NCBI GenBank assembly: GCA_905201565.1
Contig: CAJKOS010000110.1
Coordinates: 1 to 6,182, forward strand
Length of the DNA: 6,182 bases
Direction of reading: 5' to 3'
Source of the DNA: an uncultured Erysipelotrichaceae bacterium
GTDB taxonomy: Bacteria; Bacillota_I; Bacilli_A; Erysipelotrichales; Erysipelotrichaceae
The notes under the pieces are model-generated. The model saw only the letters and a list, made by a program, of their open reading frames with translations, was not told the origin of the DNA and did not search any database. Shown piece by piece: positions 1 through 6,103 of this stretch (its first letter is position 1; the number at the start of each line of letters is the position of its first letter). A program made the translations under genes and the position numbers.

Positions 1-1281
1 CCATTCATGCAATACATTACCTTCTTCATTCAACAGCTGTAATGTAACTCCAGAGAGTGGTTCACCAGTATCCGCATCGATCTTTATAACAGCATAGTCA
101 ATGGCAGTATCTTTAACACCCTGTTCATAGCCATAGACCGCACCATTGACTGGATTTACAATCTCAACCGGTTCCAGGACATATCTTCCAGCCGGGGCAG
201 CTGTTTCTTCCAACACATAGGTATGATCAGGACGGATGTTCAGGCATTCATGTCTTGTACCATCGGTTGTCCAGTGCCAGCTTGCATCATCCATCGAGGG
301 ATCGGTTGTGTCACGCAATTGCATTGTGGCTCCAGTGATATGTTGTGTTTCATTTTCAGCAGCCATCTTTTCGACAAAGATCGAAATGTTCGTTGCGGAA
401 AGATTTACACTGGTTGTCTGTACATTGGCAAGTGATCCACAGGTGACGATGTTTTGTGAACCAGGTTTGACCATGATGAACTGCGCATTGGAATGCACGG
501 GGTTTTCACCATAGGCAAGATTGATCGAACAAATTCCTGGCACATCAAAGCGCACATAGATTGTATTTGTACCAAGTGCACCAGAAGGAACGGCAGTATC
601 ATTACCAGAGGCATCACAATATACCGCTCCTGTTAATGAAGTGATCTTGTATTTATCTAACCTGTTTTCCCGATCCACCAGCTTTACAACTTCTCCAGCA
701 AAGAAGGCATCATTAGTTTCAGCTTTTGTGCCATCTTCATGATACATATCAAATGCCGGCAACCGTTTGTAATCGGCAATCAACGCCTCAATTTCATTGA
801 GCTTGTCGGTAAACTGGCTCTCTTCACCGGTATGGATGTTTGTCCAGGTGACCGTTGCACCACCAAGGATGGCATCCGATACAAGGGATTGTGTGGCAAG
901 ATACCATTCATTGCCACTATGATTGCCATAGCCATATCCAAAGTATGTGACAAGGTTCAGCCTTTCTTTTGTCTCAGCACTCAGCCCATCATAGTTGATG
1001 GCAGGTACTTCACTGTACCCATTCAGGGCAAGATAGGCATTTGGATCAATACAGTAGCCGGGAACCTGTGTGCCATCGGATAAAGTGACCATGATCAGTC
1101 CTTCACCACCATAGGTAATGCCATTGTCATAGACCGTACCGGTGGAATGCTGCACCATGGTGTACTCCCAGCCGGTACCGGTGTAGTTGATCTGCGAAGC
1201 AGCGTTGACATGGAGGGAAGTGCCCGCCATGACCAATGCGCATAGCACAGCGGACAACTTCCGGAAAAATTGTTTTATCAT
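1..1281 (-). CDS. Thioester-domain surface adhesin with SpaA/Cna-B-like repeats (3' end outside window)
   Basis: Open for 427 codons from ATG at 1281 to the window edge, so the C-terminus is missing. Residues 1-27 are a signal peptide: basic MIKQFFRK, a hydrophobic core, then a likely cut after HVNA. Residues about 30-175 resemble a thioester domain (TED family): Cys77 in VPGYCIDP and Gln131 in WYLATQSLV fit the Cys and Gln that form the internal thioester in streptococcal adhesins. Residues about 190-298 are a beta-rich region I cannot assign. Residues about 299-380 form a SpaA/Cna-B-like domain with Lys305 and the LEETAAPAGRY motif (Glu359), the usual isopeptide Lys and Glu. A second begins near 396 (VIKIDADTGEPLSGV, Lys400). 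Family members bind host surface amines covalently and are usually wall-anchored by an LPXTG signal, which would lie off the window. The start is supported by AAGGAGG, although its 4-nt spacing is short. Function is inferred from motifs only. Confidence 0.85.
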   Translation of the reverse strand, partial: MIKQFFRKLSAVLCALVMAGTSLHVNAASQINYTGTGWEYTMVQHSTGTVYDNGITYGGEGLIMVTLSDGTQVPGYCIDPNAYLALNGYSEVPAINYDGLSAETKERLNLVTYFGYGYGNHSGNEWYLATQSLVSDAILGGATVTWTNIHTGEESQFTDKLNEIEALIADYKRLPAFDMYHEDGTKAETNDAFFAGEVVKLVDRENRLDKYKITSLTGAVYCDASGNDTAVPSGALGTNTIYVRFDVPGICSINLAYGENPVHSNAQFIMVKPGSQNIVTCGSLANVQTTSVNLSATNISIFVEKMAAENETQHITGATMQLRDTTDPSMDDASWHWTTDGTRHECLNIRPDHTYVLEETAAPAGRYVLEPVEIVNPVNGAVYGYEQGVKDTAIDYAVIKIDADTGEPLSGVTLQLLNEEGNVLHEW

Positions 1282-1285
1282 ATGT

Positions 1286-1292
1286 CCTCCTT
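1286..1292 (-). promoter_or_regulatory. Perfect ribosome binding site of the adhesin gene
   Basis: The minus strand reads AAGGAGG, then ACAT, then ATG. The match to the anti-Shine-Dalgarno sequence is complete but the 4-nt gap is shorter than usual. No other start codon lies nearby except Met18 inside the signal peptide, so this site fixes the start at 1281. Confidence 0.85.
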
Positions 1293-1294
1293 CC

Positions 1295-1352
1295 CAAAAT
1301 GAACAACAGAAAAACGGAACCCCCAATCTGAGGATTCCGTCAGTTCATTTTG
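1295..1352 (-). repeat. 10-bp inverted repeat enclosing the terminator hairpin
   Basis: CAAAATGAAC at 1295-1304 and GTTCATTTTG at 1343-1352 are exact reverse complements. They flank the hairpin at 1314-1340, with 9 unpaired bases on one side and 2 on the other. In minus-strand RNA they would make a second, outer stem that ends 2 bases before the AAGGAGG ribosome binding site. Most terminators have nothing like this outer pairing. Confidence 0.7.
1310..1340 (-). terminator. Intrinsic terminator of the deacetylase gene, also inside the adhesin leader
   Basis: On the minus strand ACGGAATCCTC pairs with GGGGGTTCCGT over 11 pairs, two of them G-U, around the 5-nt loop AGATT. The stem runs straight into a short T tract (TTTTT, then C). 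It lies 69 bases past the deacetylase stop codon and ends only 28 bases before the adhesin ATG. A candidate promoter for the adhesin lies upstream of it, so the same hairpin may also act as an attenuator or leader structure. Confidence 0.8.
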
Positions 1353-1360
1353 ATACTATC

Positions 1361-1388
1361 ATTGTACTGCCTTATTCCAAGCTTGCAA
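1361..1388 (-). promoter_or_regulatory. Candidate sigma-A promoter for the adhesin gene
   Basis: On the minus strand TTGCAA (1383-1388) and TACAAT (1361-1366) are separated by 16 bases. Transcription would begin near 1354, right at the outer arm of the inverted repeat, giving a leader of about 73 nt that is almost entirely base-paired. The 28 bases between the terminator stem and the adhesin ATG are too few for a promoter, so a start upstream of the hairpin, or read-through, is required. Confidence 0.5.
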
Positions 1389-1408
1389 TATTCCCAGTCC
1401 GCCACTTT

Positions 1409-2674
1409 TCACCAGCCAAAGTGTGTACCCTGAACAAGCTGTACATTGCGCAATGCAGCAAGTTCATCAATCGTCACAAGCTGATAGCCCTGTGAAACAA
1501 GGGAGCGGATGGCTCCTTTATCAACAAGGGACTGCTTTGTCGTATCATAGATATCATGGAAGAGCAGGATTTTGCGATCACTCACACTGCCCATCACCGC
1601 ATCCGCAATCTTCTGCCCATCCTTGAGGCTCCAGTCCTTTGTATCAATTTCCCACATGATGGCAGGCAGTGTGATAGAAGCATCTACCGCTCCGTTGTAC
1701 TTTCCATAGGGAGGGCGATAGATCGTCATATCATAGTTAAATGTATTTTTTAAAATGTCCCCTACACCATTGACTTCTCTTTGCATAGAAGCAGGATCAA
1801 GTTTTGTCAGATCCGGATGTCCCATGGTATGTGAACCATACTGGTTGCCAAGGGCAATGCCATCTTTGATCACGGGAATTGTCGCATCGTGAATTCTTCC
1901 ACCCAGCAGGAAGAATGTGCCAGCACCATCATACTTGTATAATTCATCGATGATACCGCGGGAAGAATTGTCATAGGAAGGTCCATCATCAAATGTCAGA
2001 GCGATTGCCTTGCAGGAAGGATCCACATAACGTGGTCTTTCATATGGTTGTTGCCTTACAGATATACCGATATCTTCCCCGATATATTTGAGTGGGATGA
2101 GTACTTTCTGCTCATAGGGTTTGCAATAGATGGAAAGAGAGTCTTTTTCCAATGCATATGTCAAATCCATAGCAGTGATGTTTTTATAATAGGACTGTTC
2201 AAGGAATTCGACCGTATAGGCTTCTTCCCTGCCAGATGATTTCATCGTGTATCTCAGATAATCCGATACCTTGCGCAATGCTGTTTCATTTAGTTCCTCT
2301 GGAATAGATGGCACCTTCATTTCAGCATCGAGCAATGTGATGGTCTTGTCTCCATAGGAAAGATAATAGTATGACTGATCCTGTCGCAACGTGTAGTCAT
2401 GTACTTCAACTTCACCTGTATTTGCACACAGGGTTTCAAGTAATGCTTCAGAGTCCTGATACCCATCCGGATAAAAGATAAGGCAGGAATCACTGGTGAT
2501 CATCTTTGCATTGTCGTTAGCACTTGCATAACCACTCCATTTGTCTTCTTCTTTATGAAATGGCTTTGCAATACAGATATAACTGATGGCAATGGCACAA
2601 ATGATCAGGAAATACAGGATGGATGGACGGATATGACGTTTTGGTTTCTTGTTTCGATTCTTTCTTTGTTTCAT
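1409..2674 (-). CDS. Membrane-anchored NodB-family polysaccharide (probably peptidoglycan) deacetylase
   Basis: 421 residues. The N-terminus is strongly basic (1-17), followed by one membrane segment (about 18-36, SILYFLIICAIAISYICIA), giving an anchor with the rest outside the cell. Residues about 45-215 are an unassigned region of the kind that precedes the catalytic domain in PgdA-like enzymes. The NodB domain (about 220-408) has all five motifs: TFDDGP (Asp229 base, Asp230 metal), SHTMGH (His282 and His286 metal), RPPYG (320-324), DTKDW (344-348) and LLFHD (His373). The family removes acetyl groups from GlcNAc or MurNAc using a divalent metal; peptidoglycan is the likely substrate and would give lysozyme resistance, but chitin- or exopolysaccharide-type substrates are not excluded. 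An in-frame TAA three codons upstream forces the ATG at 2674. There is no recognisable Shine-Dalgarno sequence. It is followed by its own terminator. Confidence 0.92.
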   Translation of the reverse strand: MKQRKNRNKKPKRHIRPSILYFLIICAIAISYICIAKPFHKEEDKWSGYASANDNAKMITSDSCLIFYPDGYQDSEALLETLCANTGEVEVHDYTLRQDQSYYYLSYGDKTITLLDAEMKVPSIPEELNETALRKVSDYLRYTMKSSGREEAYTVEFLEQSYYKNITAMDLTYALEKDSLSIYCKPYEQKVLIPLKYIGEDIGISVRQQPYERPRYVDPSCKAIALTFDDGPSYDNSSRGIIDELYKYDGAGTFFLLGGRIHDATIPVIKDGIALGNQYGSHTMGHPDLTKLDPASMQREVNGVGDILKNTFNYDMTIYRPPYGKYNGAVDASITLPAIMWEIDTKDWSLKDGQKIADAVMGSVSDRKILLFHDIYDTTKQSLVDKGAIRSLVSQGYQLVTIDELAALRNVQLVQGTHFGW

Positions 2675-2715
2675 CTTTTCTTATCGTATAGGAGATATGA
2701 CAGAAAAGCAAGGAT

Positions 2716-2743
2716 AGTATATTCTATACAATATTTATGCCAG
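2716..2743 (-). promoter_or_regulatory. Candidate promoter for the deacetylase gene
   Basis: On the minus strand CTGGCA (2738-2743) and TATACT (2716-2721) are 16 bases apart, giving a leader of about 35 nt without a Shine-Dalgarno sequence. A second, weaker candidate is TTGCTT (2706-2711) and TACGAT (2683-2688) with a 17-base spacer. Its -10 box lies 8 bases before the ATG and would give an almost leaderless message. The sequence alone does not decide between them. The -10 box of the first candidate overlaps the small palindrome GTATA-TTC-TATAC at 2717-2729. Confidence 0.4.
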
Positions 2744-2774
2744 ATAATCAATTTTCATATTTTTAACAAAAGTG

Positions 2775-2802
2775 TTGCACAAATCAGAAATGTGTGTATA
2801 AT
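2775..2802 (+). promoter_or_regulatory. Promoter of tRNA-Gln
   Basis: TTGCAC (2775-2780) and a perfect TATAAT (2797-2802) are separated by 16 bases. The -10 box lies 12 bases before the first base of the tRNA, so transcription would start around 2808-2810. The strong -10 match fits a stable-RNA gene. Confidence 0.85.
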
Positions 2803-2814
2803 TAATTTTGCTGT

Positions 2815-2887
2815 TGGGATATAGCCAAGCGGTAAGGCAGCTGGCTCTGAACCAGCCATTTCGGGAGTTCGAATCTCTCTATCCCAG
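2815..2887 (+). tRNA. tRNA-Gln, anticodon CUG
   Basis: A cloverleaf fits over 73 bases. The acceptor stem is TGGGATA/TATCCCA, the D stem GCC/GGC with the loop AAGCGGTAA, the anticodon stem GCTGG/CCAGC around CTCTGAA (anticodon CTG at 2847-2849), and the T stem GGGAG/CTCTC around TTCGAAT. U1-A72 and discriminator G73 are typical of bacterial tRNA-Gln. CCA is not encoded. It reads CAG; a UUG isoacceptor for CAA is expected elsewhere. The variable loop has 6 bases, one more than usual. In Gram-positive bacteria this tRNA is normally first charged with Glu by GltX (encoded just downstream) and then amidated by GatCAB. Confidence 0.95.
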
Positions 2888-2893
2888 CCTGAT

Positions 2894-2922
2894 GCAGATA
2901 CAGTGATGTATCTGCTTTTTTT
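2894..2922 (+). terminator. Terminator of tRNA-Gln
   Basis: GCAGATACA and TGTATCTGC form a perfect 9-bp stem around the GNRA-type loop GTGA, followed by seven T. It starts 7 bases after the tRNA and separates it from gltX, so the two are not expected to share one main transcript. Confidence 0.95.
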
Positions 2923-2976
2923 GTCTTCTCTCTCACATAGCATTTTTCTTTGATTGCGTGTAAAATAATGCGGGTA

Positions 2977-2982
2977 AAGGAG
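2977..2982 (+). promoter_or_regulatory. Ribosome binding site of gltX
   Basis: AAGGAG lies 9 bases before the ATG at 2992 and supports that start, which also begins the conserved [13 protein letters not shown] segment. Only 69 bases separate the tRNA terminator from the ATG, too short for a T-box leader. I see an AT-rich TAAAAT (2961-2966) but no convincing -35 box, so the gltX promoter is not called. Confidence 0.85.
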
Positions 2983-2991
2983 TAAATACAA

Positions 2992-4464
2992 ATGACGATC
3001 AGAACAAGATTTGCGCCCTCTCCTACAGGTTATATGCACATCGGCAACCTGAGAACGGCGCTCTATGCATATCTTGTCGCCAAAAAAGATCCTGAAGGTG
3101 TCTTCATCATGCGTATTGAAGATACCGACCAGGGAAGACTTGTCGAAGGTGCGACAGATATTATTTATGAAACGATGAAACAGTGTGGTCTCAAACATGA
3201 TGAAGGACCAGATGTTGGTGGTCCGGTTGGACCATATGTACAGTCAGAACGTGTCAAGAGCGGACTGTACATGGAATATGCAAAGGAACTCATCCGCAAA
3301 GGTGGTGCACATTACTGCTTCTGTGATGAGGATATGATTAATGCCCAGCGCGAATTGCAGGAAGCACGTGGTGAATCCTTCAAGTATGATGATCCTTGCA
3401 AGAACCTCACCATCGAAGAAGCCGAAGCAAGAATTGCGGCTGGTGAACCATTTGTCATCAGACAGACCATTCCAGAAACTGGCACAACAAGTTTCGATGA
3501 TGAAGTGTTCGGCAGAATTACGGTAGAAAACGAAACACTCGATGAGCAGATTCTCATCAAGTCTGATGGTTTCCCTACCTACAACTTCGCCAATGTCATC
3601 GATGACCATCTGATGGGTATTACCGATGTTGTGCGCGGTATGGAATATCTTTCTTCCACACCGAAGTACAACCTCATCTATGATGCCTTTGGCTGGGATA
3701 TCCCACGGTATATCCACTGCCCACCGGTCATGAAGGATGAACATAACAAGCTCTCCAAGAGAAATGGCGATGCCTCCTTCCAGGACCTTGTAGCAAAGGG
3801 ATATCTTCCAGAAGCTATCCTAAACTACATTGCCCTTCTCGGCTGGTCTCCAGAAGAAGATCGTGAAATCTTCACCCTTGATGAACTTGTACAGGCATTC
3901 AATGTGAAGAGAATTGGCAAGGTCGGTGCTATCTTCGATCCAGCCAAGCTGAAGTGGATCAACGGCATGTGGTTAAGAGGTATGGACCTCGACAGCTACT
4001 ATGCACTTGTCAAACCATATATTGATGAAGGTGTCAAAGGTAACTTTGATGGCAAAAAGATTGCGGCTATCCTTCAGCAAAGAGCAGAGACACTTGTTGA
4101 TATTCCGGAAATGATCGATTTCTTCGATACCTTCCCTGCGTATAGCAACGAACTCTACATCAACAAGAAGATGAAGACTGACCTTCCGGTTTCTCTAGAA
4201 TCCCTCAAAGCAGCCCGTGAGATGCTTGCTGGATTTGATGAAAGTGACTGGAACCAGGAAACACTGCATGCAAGACTTTTGGAACTTCCAAAGAAGCTTG
4301 CACGCAAGAATGGACAGGTATTGTTCCCAATGCGATTAGCACTCAGCGGCAAACAGTTCACACCAGGAGGTGCAATTGAAATTGCGGACATCCTTGGCAA
4401 GGAAGAAACATTAAGAAGACTGGACATTTCCATCAATCAGCTCGAAAAGGAAGTCAATGCGTAA
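2992..4464 (+). CDS. gltX: Glutamyl-tRNA synthetase
   Basis: 490 residues, the normal length for bacterial GluRS, a class I aminoacyl-tRNA synthetase that joins Glu to tRNA in the cytoplasm using ATP. The N-terminal [14 protein letters not shown] carries the HIGH-type motif (HIGN, 16-19). [10 protein letters not shown] (40-49) is the conserved Glu/ATP-site segment, and KLSKR (253-257) is the KMSKS motif. Cys109 and Cys111 (CFC) plus Cys136 recall the zinc-site region of some bacterial GluRS. The helical anticodon-binding part follows from about 310, ending with [13 protein letters not shown] and the C-terminal helices. In Bacillota that lack GlnRS this enzyme is non-discriminating and also charges tRNA-Gln; I cannot prove that from sequence alone, but tRNA-Gln and tRNA-Glu genes flank it. 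It is monocistronic, unlike the gltX-cysE-cysS arrangement of Bacillus. Confidence 0.98.
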   Translation: MTIRTRFAPSPTGYMHIGNLRTALYAYLVAKKDPEGVFIMRIEDTDQGRLVEGATDIIYETMKQCGLKHDEGPDVGGPVGPYVQSERVKSGLYMEYAKELIRKGGAHYCFCDEDMINAQRELQEARGESFKYDDPCKNLTIEEAEARIAAGEPFVIRQTIPETGTTSFDDEVFGRITVENETLDEQILIKSDGFPTYNFANVIDDHLMGITDVVRGMEYLSSTPKYNLIYDAFGWDIPRYIHCPPVMKDEHNKLSKRNGDASFQDLVAKGYLPEAILNYIALLGWSPEEDREIFTLDELVQAFNVKRIGKVGAIFDPAKLKWINGMWLRGMDLDSYYALVKPYIDEGVKGNFDGKKIAAILQQRAETLVDIPEMIDFFDTFPAYSNELYINKKMKTDLPVSLESLKAAREMLAGFDESDWNQETLHARLLELPKKLARKNGQVLFPMRLALSGKQFTPGGAIEIADILGKEETLRRLDISINQLEKEVNA

Positions 4465-4489
4465 GAACGGTGAATAACCGTTCTTTTTT
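4463..4489 (+). terminator. Terminator of gltX
   Basis: AAGAACGGT and ACCGTTCTT pair perfectly over 9 bp around a 5-nt loop (GAATA), with a run of six T overlapping the end of the stem. The first arm begins inside the gltX TAA stop codon, so transcription ends with no 3' leader to a further gene. Confidence 0.95.
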
Positions 4490-4495
4490 GAATGC

Positions 4496-4518
4496 AAAAA
4501 AGGCATCCGAAGATGCCT
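4496..4518 (-). terminator. Terminator of the M23 endopeptidase gene, UUCG loop
   Basis: On the minus strand AGGCATC and GATGCCT pair over 7 bp around TTCG closed by C-G, the extra-stable C(UUCG)G tetraloop, followed by T residues. It lies two bases past the stop codon at 4521-4523 and 6 bases from the gltX terminator, so the convergent genes are closed by two independent hairpins. Confidence 0.93.
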
Positions 4519-4520
4519 GA

Positions 4521-6026
4521 TCAATATCCAAATATCGATTCCGGGTGAATCTTGCATGGAGCAGATGCGCCCTGATCACACAGATGATTATAGAGGTCAT
4601 AACCCCATCCGGTATGGAATTCAAGTTCTCCATCCCAGTTCTGGGCAAAGCTAGAGAAATCCGAAGCATTGCCAAGATAGAACAATTCGATATGCAGGTG
4701 TGTACCAGTCGAAGAACCGGATGTACCAACACGGGCAATCTGCTGTCCGGGGGAGACGATGTCACCAACTTTGACAGAGATGGAATTGAGGTAGAGGTGG
4801 TAGTACTTGGCGCCATAAAGACCACCATTTGCGACAAACAGCAACACGATCTGGTTGCCGCCACCTGACCAGTAGGACTGGCTTGTCTGCCACTTGTTGG
4901 AGAATGCACCACATGGTGAACCATAATAGCCATCCCCACAGCCATTGTACGTATAGAGGATAACACCCTGTCCAATGGCAACTACTGGGGTGACATTCTT
5001 GACGACATTGACACCATAGTCAGCACCTAAATGCAAAGCACCAGAGGCATACATGAAGGAACCGGCACCCGGGGTTAGATGGGCACCTGGAATCGGATGG
5101 TGGAAACCGCTTGTTCCACTTGGTGTATAGGAACCATTGCCAGCCGCAGCATTTTCCATGGCAATGCGGTCAAGCTGATCGGAGATGGATTTCATCGTTG
5201 ACTGGATATCATTGATATCATCGGTGATCATATCACGGTTTGTGTTCTGTTCCGCAAGCTGATCATCGAGTTCTTTGCGCACAAGCTCTGCTTCATAGCG
5301 CATGGCGATGACCGAATCCTGTTTCTCACTGATCTCATTCTGATCATTCTCCAGCTCCTGCTTGTCTTCTTCCAGGGCTGCTTTATCCTTTTCAAGCTGT
5401 GCCTTGATTTCCTGCAGCTGCAGGATGAGATCATTCAGTGTTAACAGTGATTTCCGGTTGTAGTTAGTCATATCGCTGAGTGTATTAGCAACACGGATGA
5501 AGTCTTCAAATGTGGAGACACCCATGAGGACATCAAAATACTTGTTCAGGCGCATTGTGTCCTGGGACTGCTCGATGCGATCCCCTACCGCAGAACGCAG
5601 ATCATCTACTTCTTCCTGCTTATCATCGATCAATGCCTGCTCTTCATCAATATCTTCCTGCTTGGCATCAATCTCTCCCTGCTTTTCTTCAATCTGTTTG
5701 TCAAGGGCTTCAATCTGATCGTTCAGCTCTGCTATTTCTGTCTCATAGTTCTTGATCTTTTCGACATACTCTGCAAGGTTCGCAGATATCTCTTCACGCT
5801 TTGCATCAATTGCTTCAAGCTGTTCATTGAGAGCATCAGATTGAGAAGAAACATAGTCACGATAACCTTCACAGGCTTTCATGTCTTCTTCACTGAGGGT
5901 GGCAGAATTGGTACAGAGGTCTGTCCAATAGGCTGTATCGGAATAATCTTCATCCGCTTTGACACGGACTGGTGTTATTAAGGAGGCAGTCATCACTGCC
6001 ACAAGCATCATCACTATCTTTTTCAT
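4521..6026 (-). CDS. Secreted coiled-coil M23 peptidoglycan endopeptidase (EnvC/PcsB-like architecture)
   Basis: 501 residues from ATG at 6026; an in-frame TTG at 6035 would add three. Residues 1-24 are a signal peptide (MKKIVMMLVAVMTA..., likely cut after VKA). Long charged coiled coils span about 60-150 and 190-290, broken by a non-coil hinge, LNKYFDVLMGVSTFEDFIRV (about 160-179), resembling the hinge of PcsB/CwlO/EnvC-type hydrolases that FtsEX activates. The C-terminal M23 (lysostaphin-type) domain, about 308-455, keeps the zinc and catalytic residues: His332 and Asp336 (HLGAD), His410 (YYHLY), His443 and His445 (HLHIE). It should therefore cut peptide cross-links itself, unlike E. coli EnvC, which is degenerate. 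Six cysteines fall in three close pairs (38/52, 363/372, 483/491). Role in division or daughter-cell separation, and FtsEX control, are inferences. No Shine-Dalgarno sequence sits at a normal distance from the ATG. Confidence 0.93.
   Translation of the reverse strand: MKKIVMMLVAVMTASLITPVRVKADEDYSDTAYWTDLCTNSATLSEEDMKACEGYRDYVSSQSDALNEQLEAIDAKREEISANLAEYVEKIKNYETEIAELNDQIEALDKQIEEKQGEIDAKQEDIDEEQALIDDKQEEVDDLRSAVGDRIEQSQDTMRLNKYFDVLMGVSTFEDFIRVANTLSDMTNYNRKSLLTLNDLILQLQEIKAQLEKDKAALEEDKQELENDQNEISEKQDSVIAMRYEAELVRKELDDQLAEQNTNRDMITDDINDIQSTMKSISDQLDRIAMENAAAGNGSYTPSGTSGFHHPIPGAHLTPGAGSFMYASGALHLGADYGVNVVKNVTPVVAIGQGVILYTYNGCGDGYYGSPCGAFSNKWQTSQSYWSGGGNQIVLLFVANGGLYGAKYYHLYLNSISVKVGDIVSPGQQIARVGTSGSSTGTHLHIELFYLGNASDFSSFAQNWDGELEFHTGWGYDLYNHLCDQGASAPCKIHPESIFGY
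5614..5697 (-). repeat. Four tandem 21-bp near-repeats in the coiled coil
   Basis: Four consecutive 21-base units (5614-5634, 5635-5655, 5656-5676, 5677-5697) share the plus-strand core CCTGCT followed by a variant of TCATCAAT. They encode the seven-residue units KQIEEKQ, GEIDAKQ, EDIDEEQ and ALIDDKQ, that is, one heptad per unit. This fits coiled-coil growth by heptad duplication with later drift. Confidence 0.7.
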
Positions 6027-6034
6027 ACCGGACA

Positions 6035-6063
6035 ATTTTAACAGATATATTCTCCCTTGAAAA
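6035..6063 (-). promoter_or_regulatory. Candidate promoter of the M23 endopeptidase gene, close to the start codon
   Basis: On the minus strand TTTTCA (6058-6063) and TAAAAT (6035-6040) are separated by 17 bases. Only 8 bases lie between the -10 box and the ATG at 6026, so the message would be leaderless or nearly so. Just 42 bases separate the upstream terminator from the ATG, which leaves little choice of position. AGGGAG at 6052-6057 is 25 bases from the ATG, too far to serve it. The promoter match itself is only moderate. Confidence 0.4.
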
Positions 6064-6068
6064 CTAAC

Positions 6069-6097
6069 AAAAAACTGCCGGAAGATTTCCAGCAGTT
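6069..6097 (-). terminator. Terminator of tRNA-Glu
   Basis: On the minus strand AACTGCTGGAA and TTCCGGCAGTT pair over 11 positions, one of them a G-U, around a loop of 3 bases, with a run of six T at the end. It begins 6 bases after the tRNA and isolates it from the M23 endopeptidase gene downstream. Confidence 0.93.
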
Positions 6098-6103
6098 ATA
6101 CAG

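Noticed and set aside
739..1083. 114-codon plus-strand ORF opposite the adhesin gene
   Set aside because: It lies wholly antisense to a coding frame with signal peptide and domain motifs, has no ribosome binding site, and shows no recognisable domain.
1295..1352. Inverted repeat as a miniature transposable element
   Set aside because: No target-site duplication, no second copy in the window, and the structure is explained by a terminator plus outer pairing.
2717..2729. GTATA-TTC-TATAC palindrome as an operator between the deacetylase and tRNA-Gln genes
   Set aside because: The arms are only 5 bp and AT-rich and overlap a -10-like box; such a match is expected by chance in this stretch.
2815..2887. 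tRNA-Gln as an integration site of a mobile element
   Set aside because: No integrase gene and no repeated copy of the tRNA 3' end are present in the window.
2923..2991. T-box or other riboswitch ahead of gltX
   Set aside because: Only 69 bases are available, with no specifier loop, T-box sequence or antiterminator. An AT-rich imperfect pairing (GCATT near 2940 with AATGC near 2967) is too weak to call.
2755..3198. 147-codon minus-strand ORF across tRNA-Gln and the start of gltX
   Set aside because: It runs through a tRNA gene, its terminator and the conserved GluRS N-terminus in antisense, so it is a chance open frame.
3244..3744. 166-codon minus-strand ORF inside gltX
   Set aside because: Antisense shadow of a highly conserved gene; the composition is explained by the gltX codons.
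4454..4981. 175-codon minus-strand ORF in another frame of the M23 gene
   Set aside because: It overlaps the M23 catalytic domain and both terminators, and its translation is low-complexity Ser/Thr-rich without motifs.
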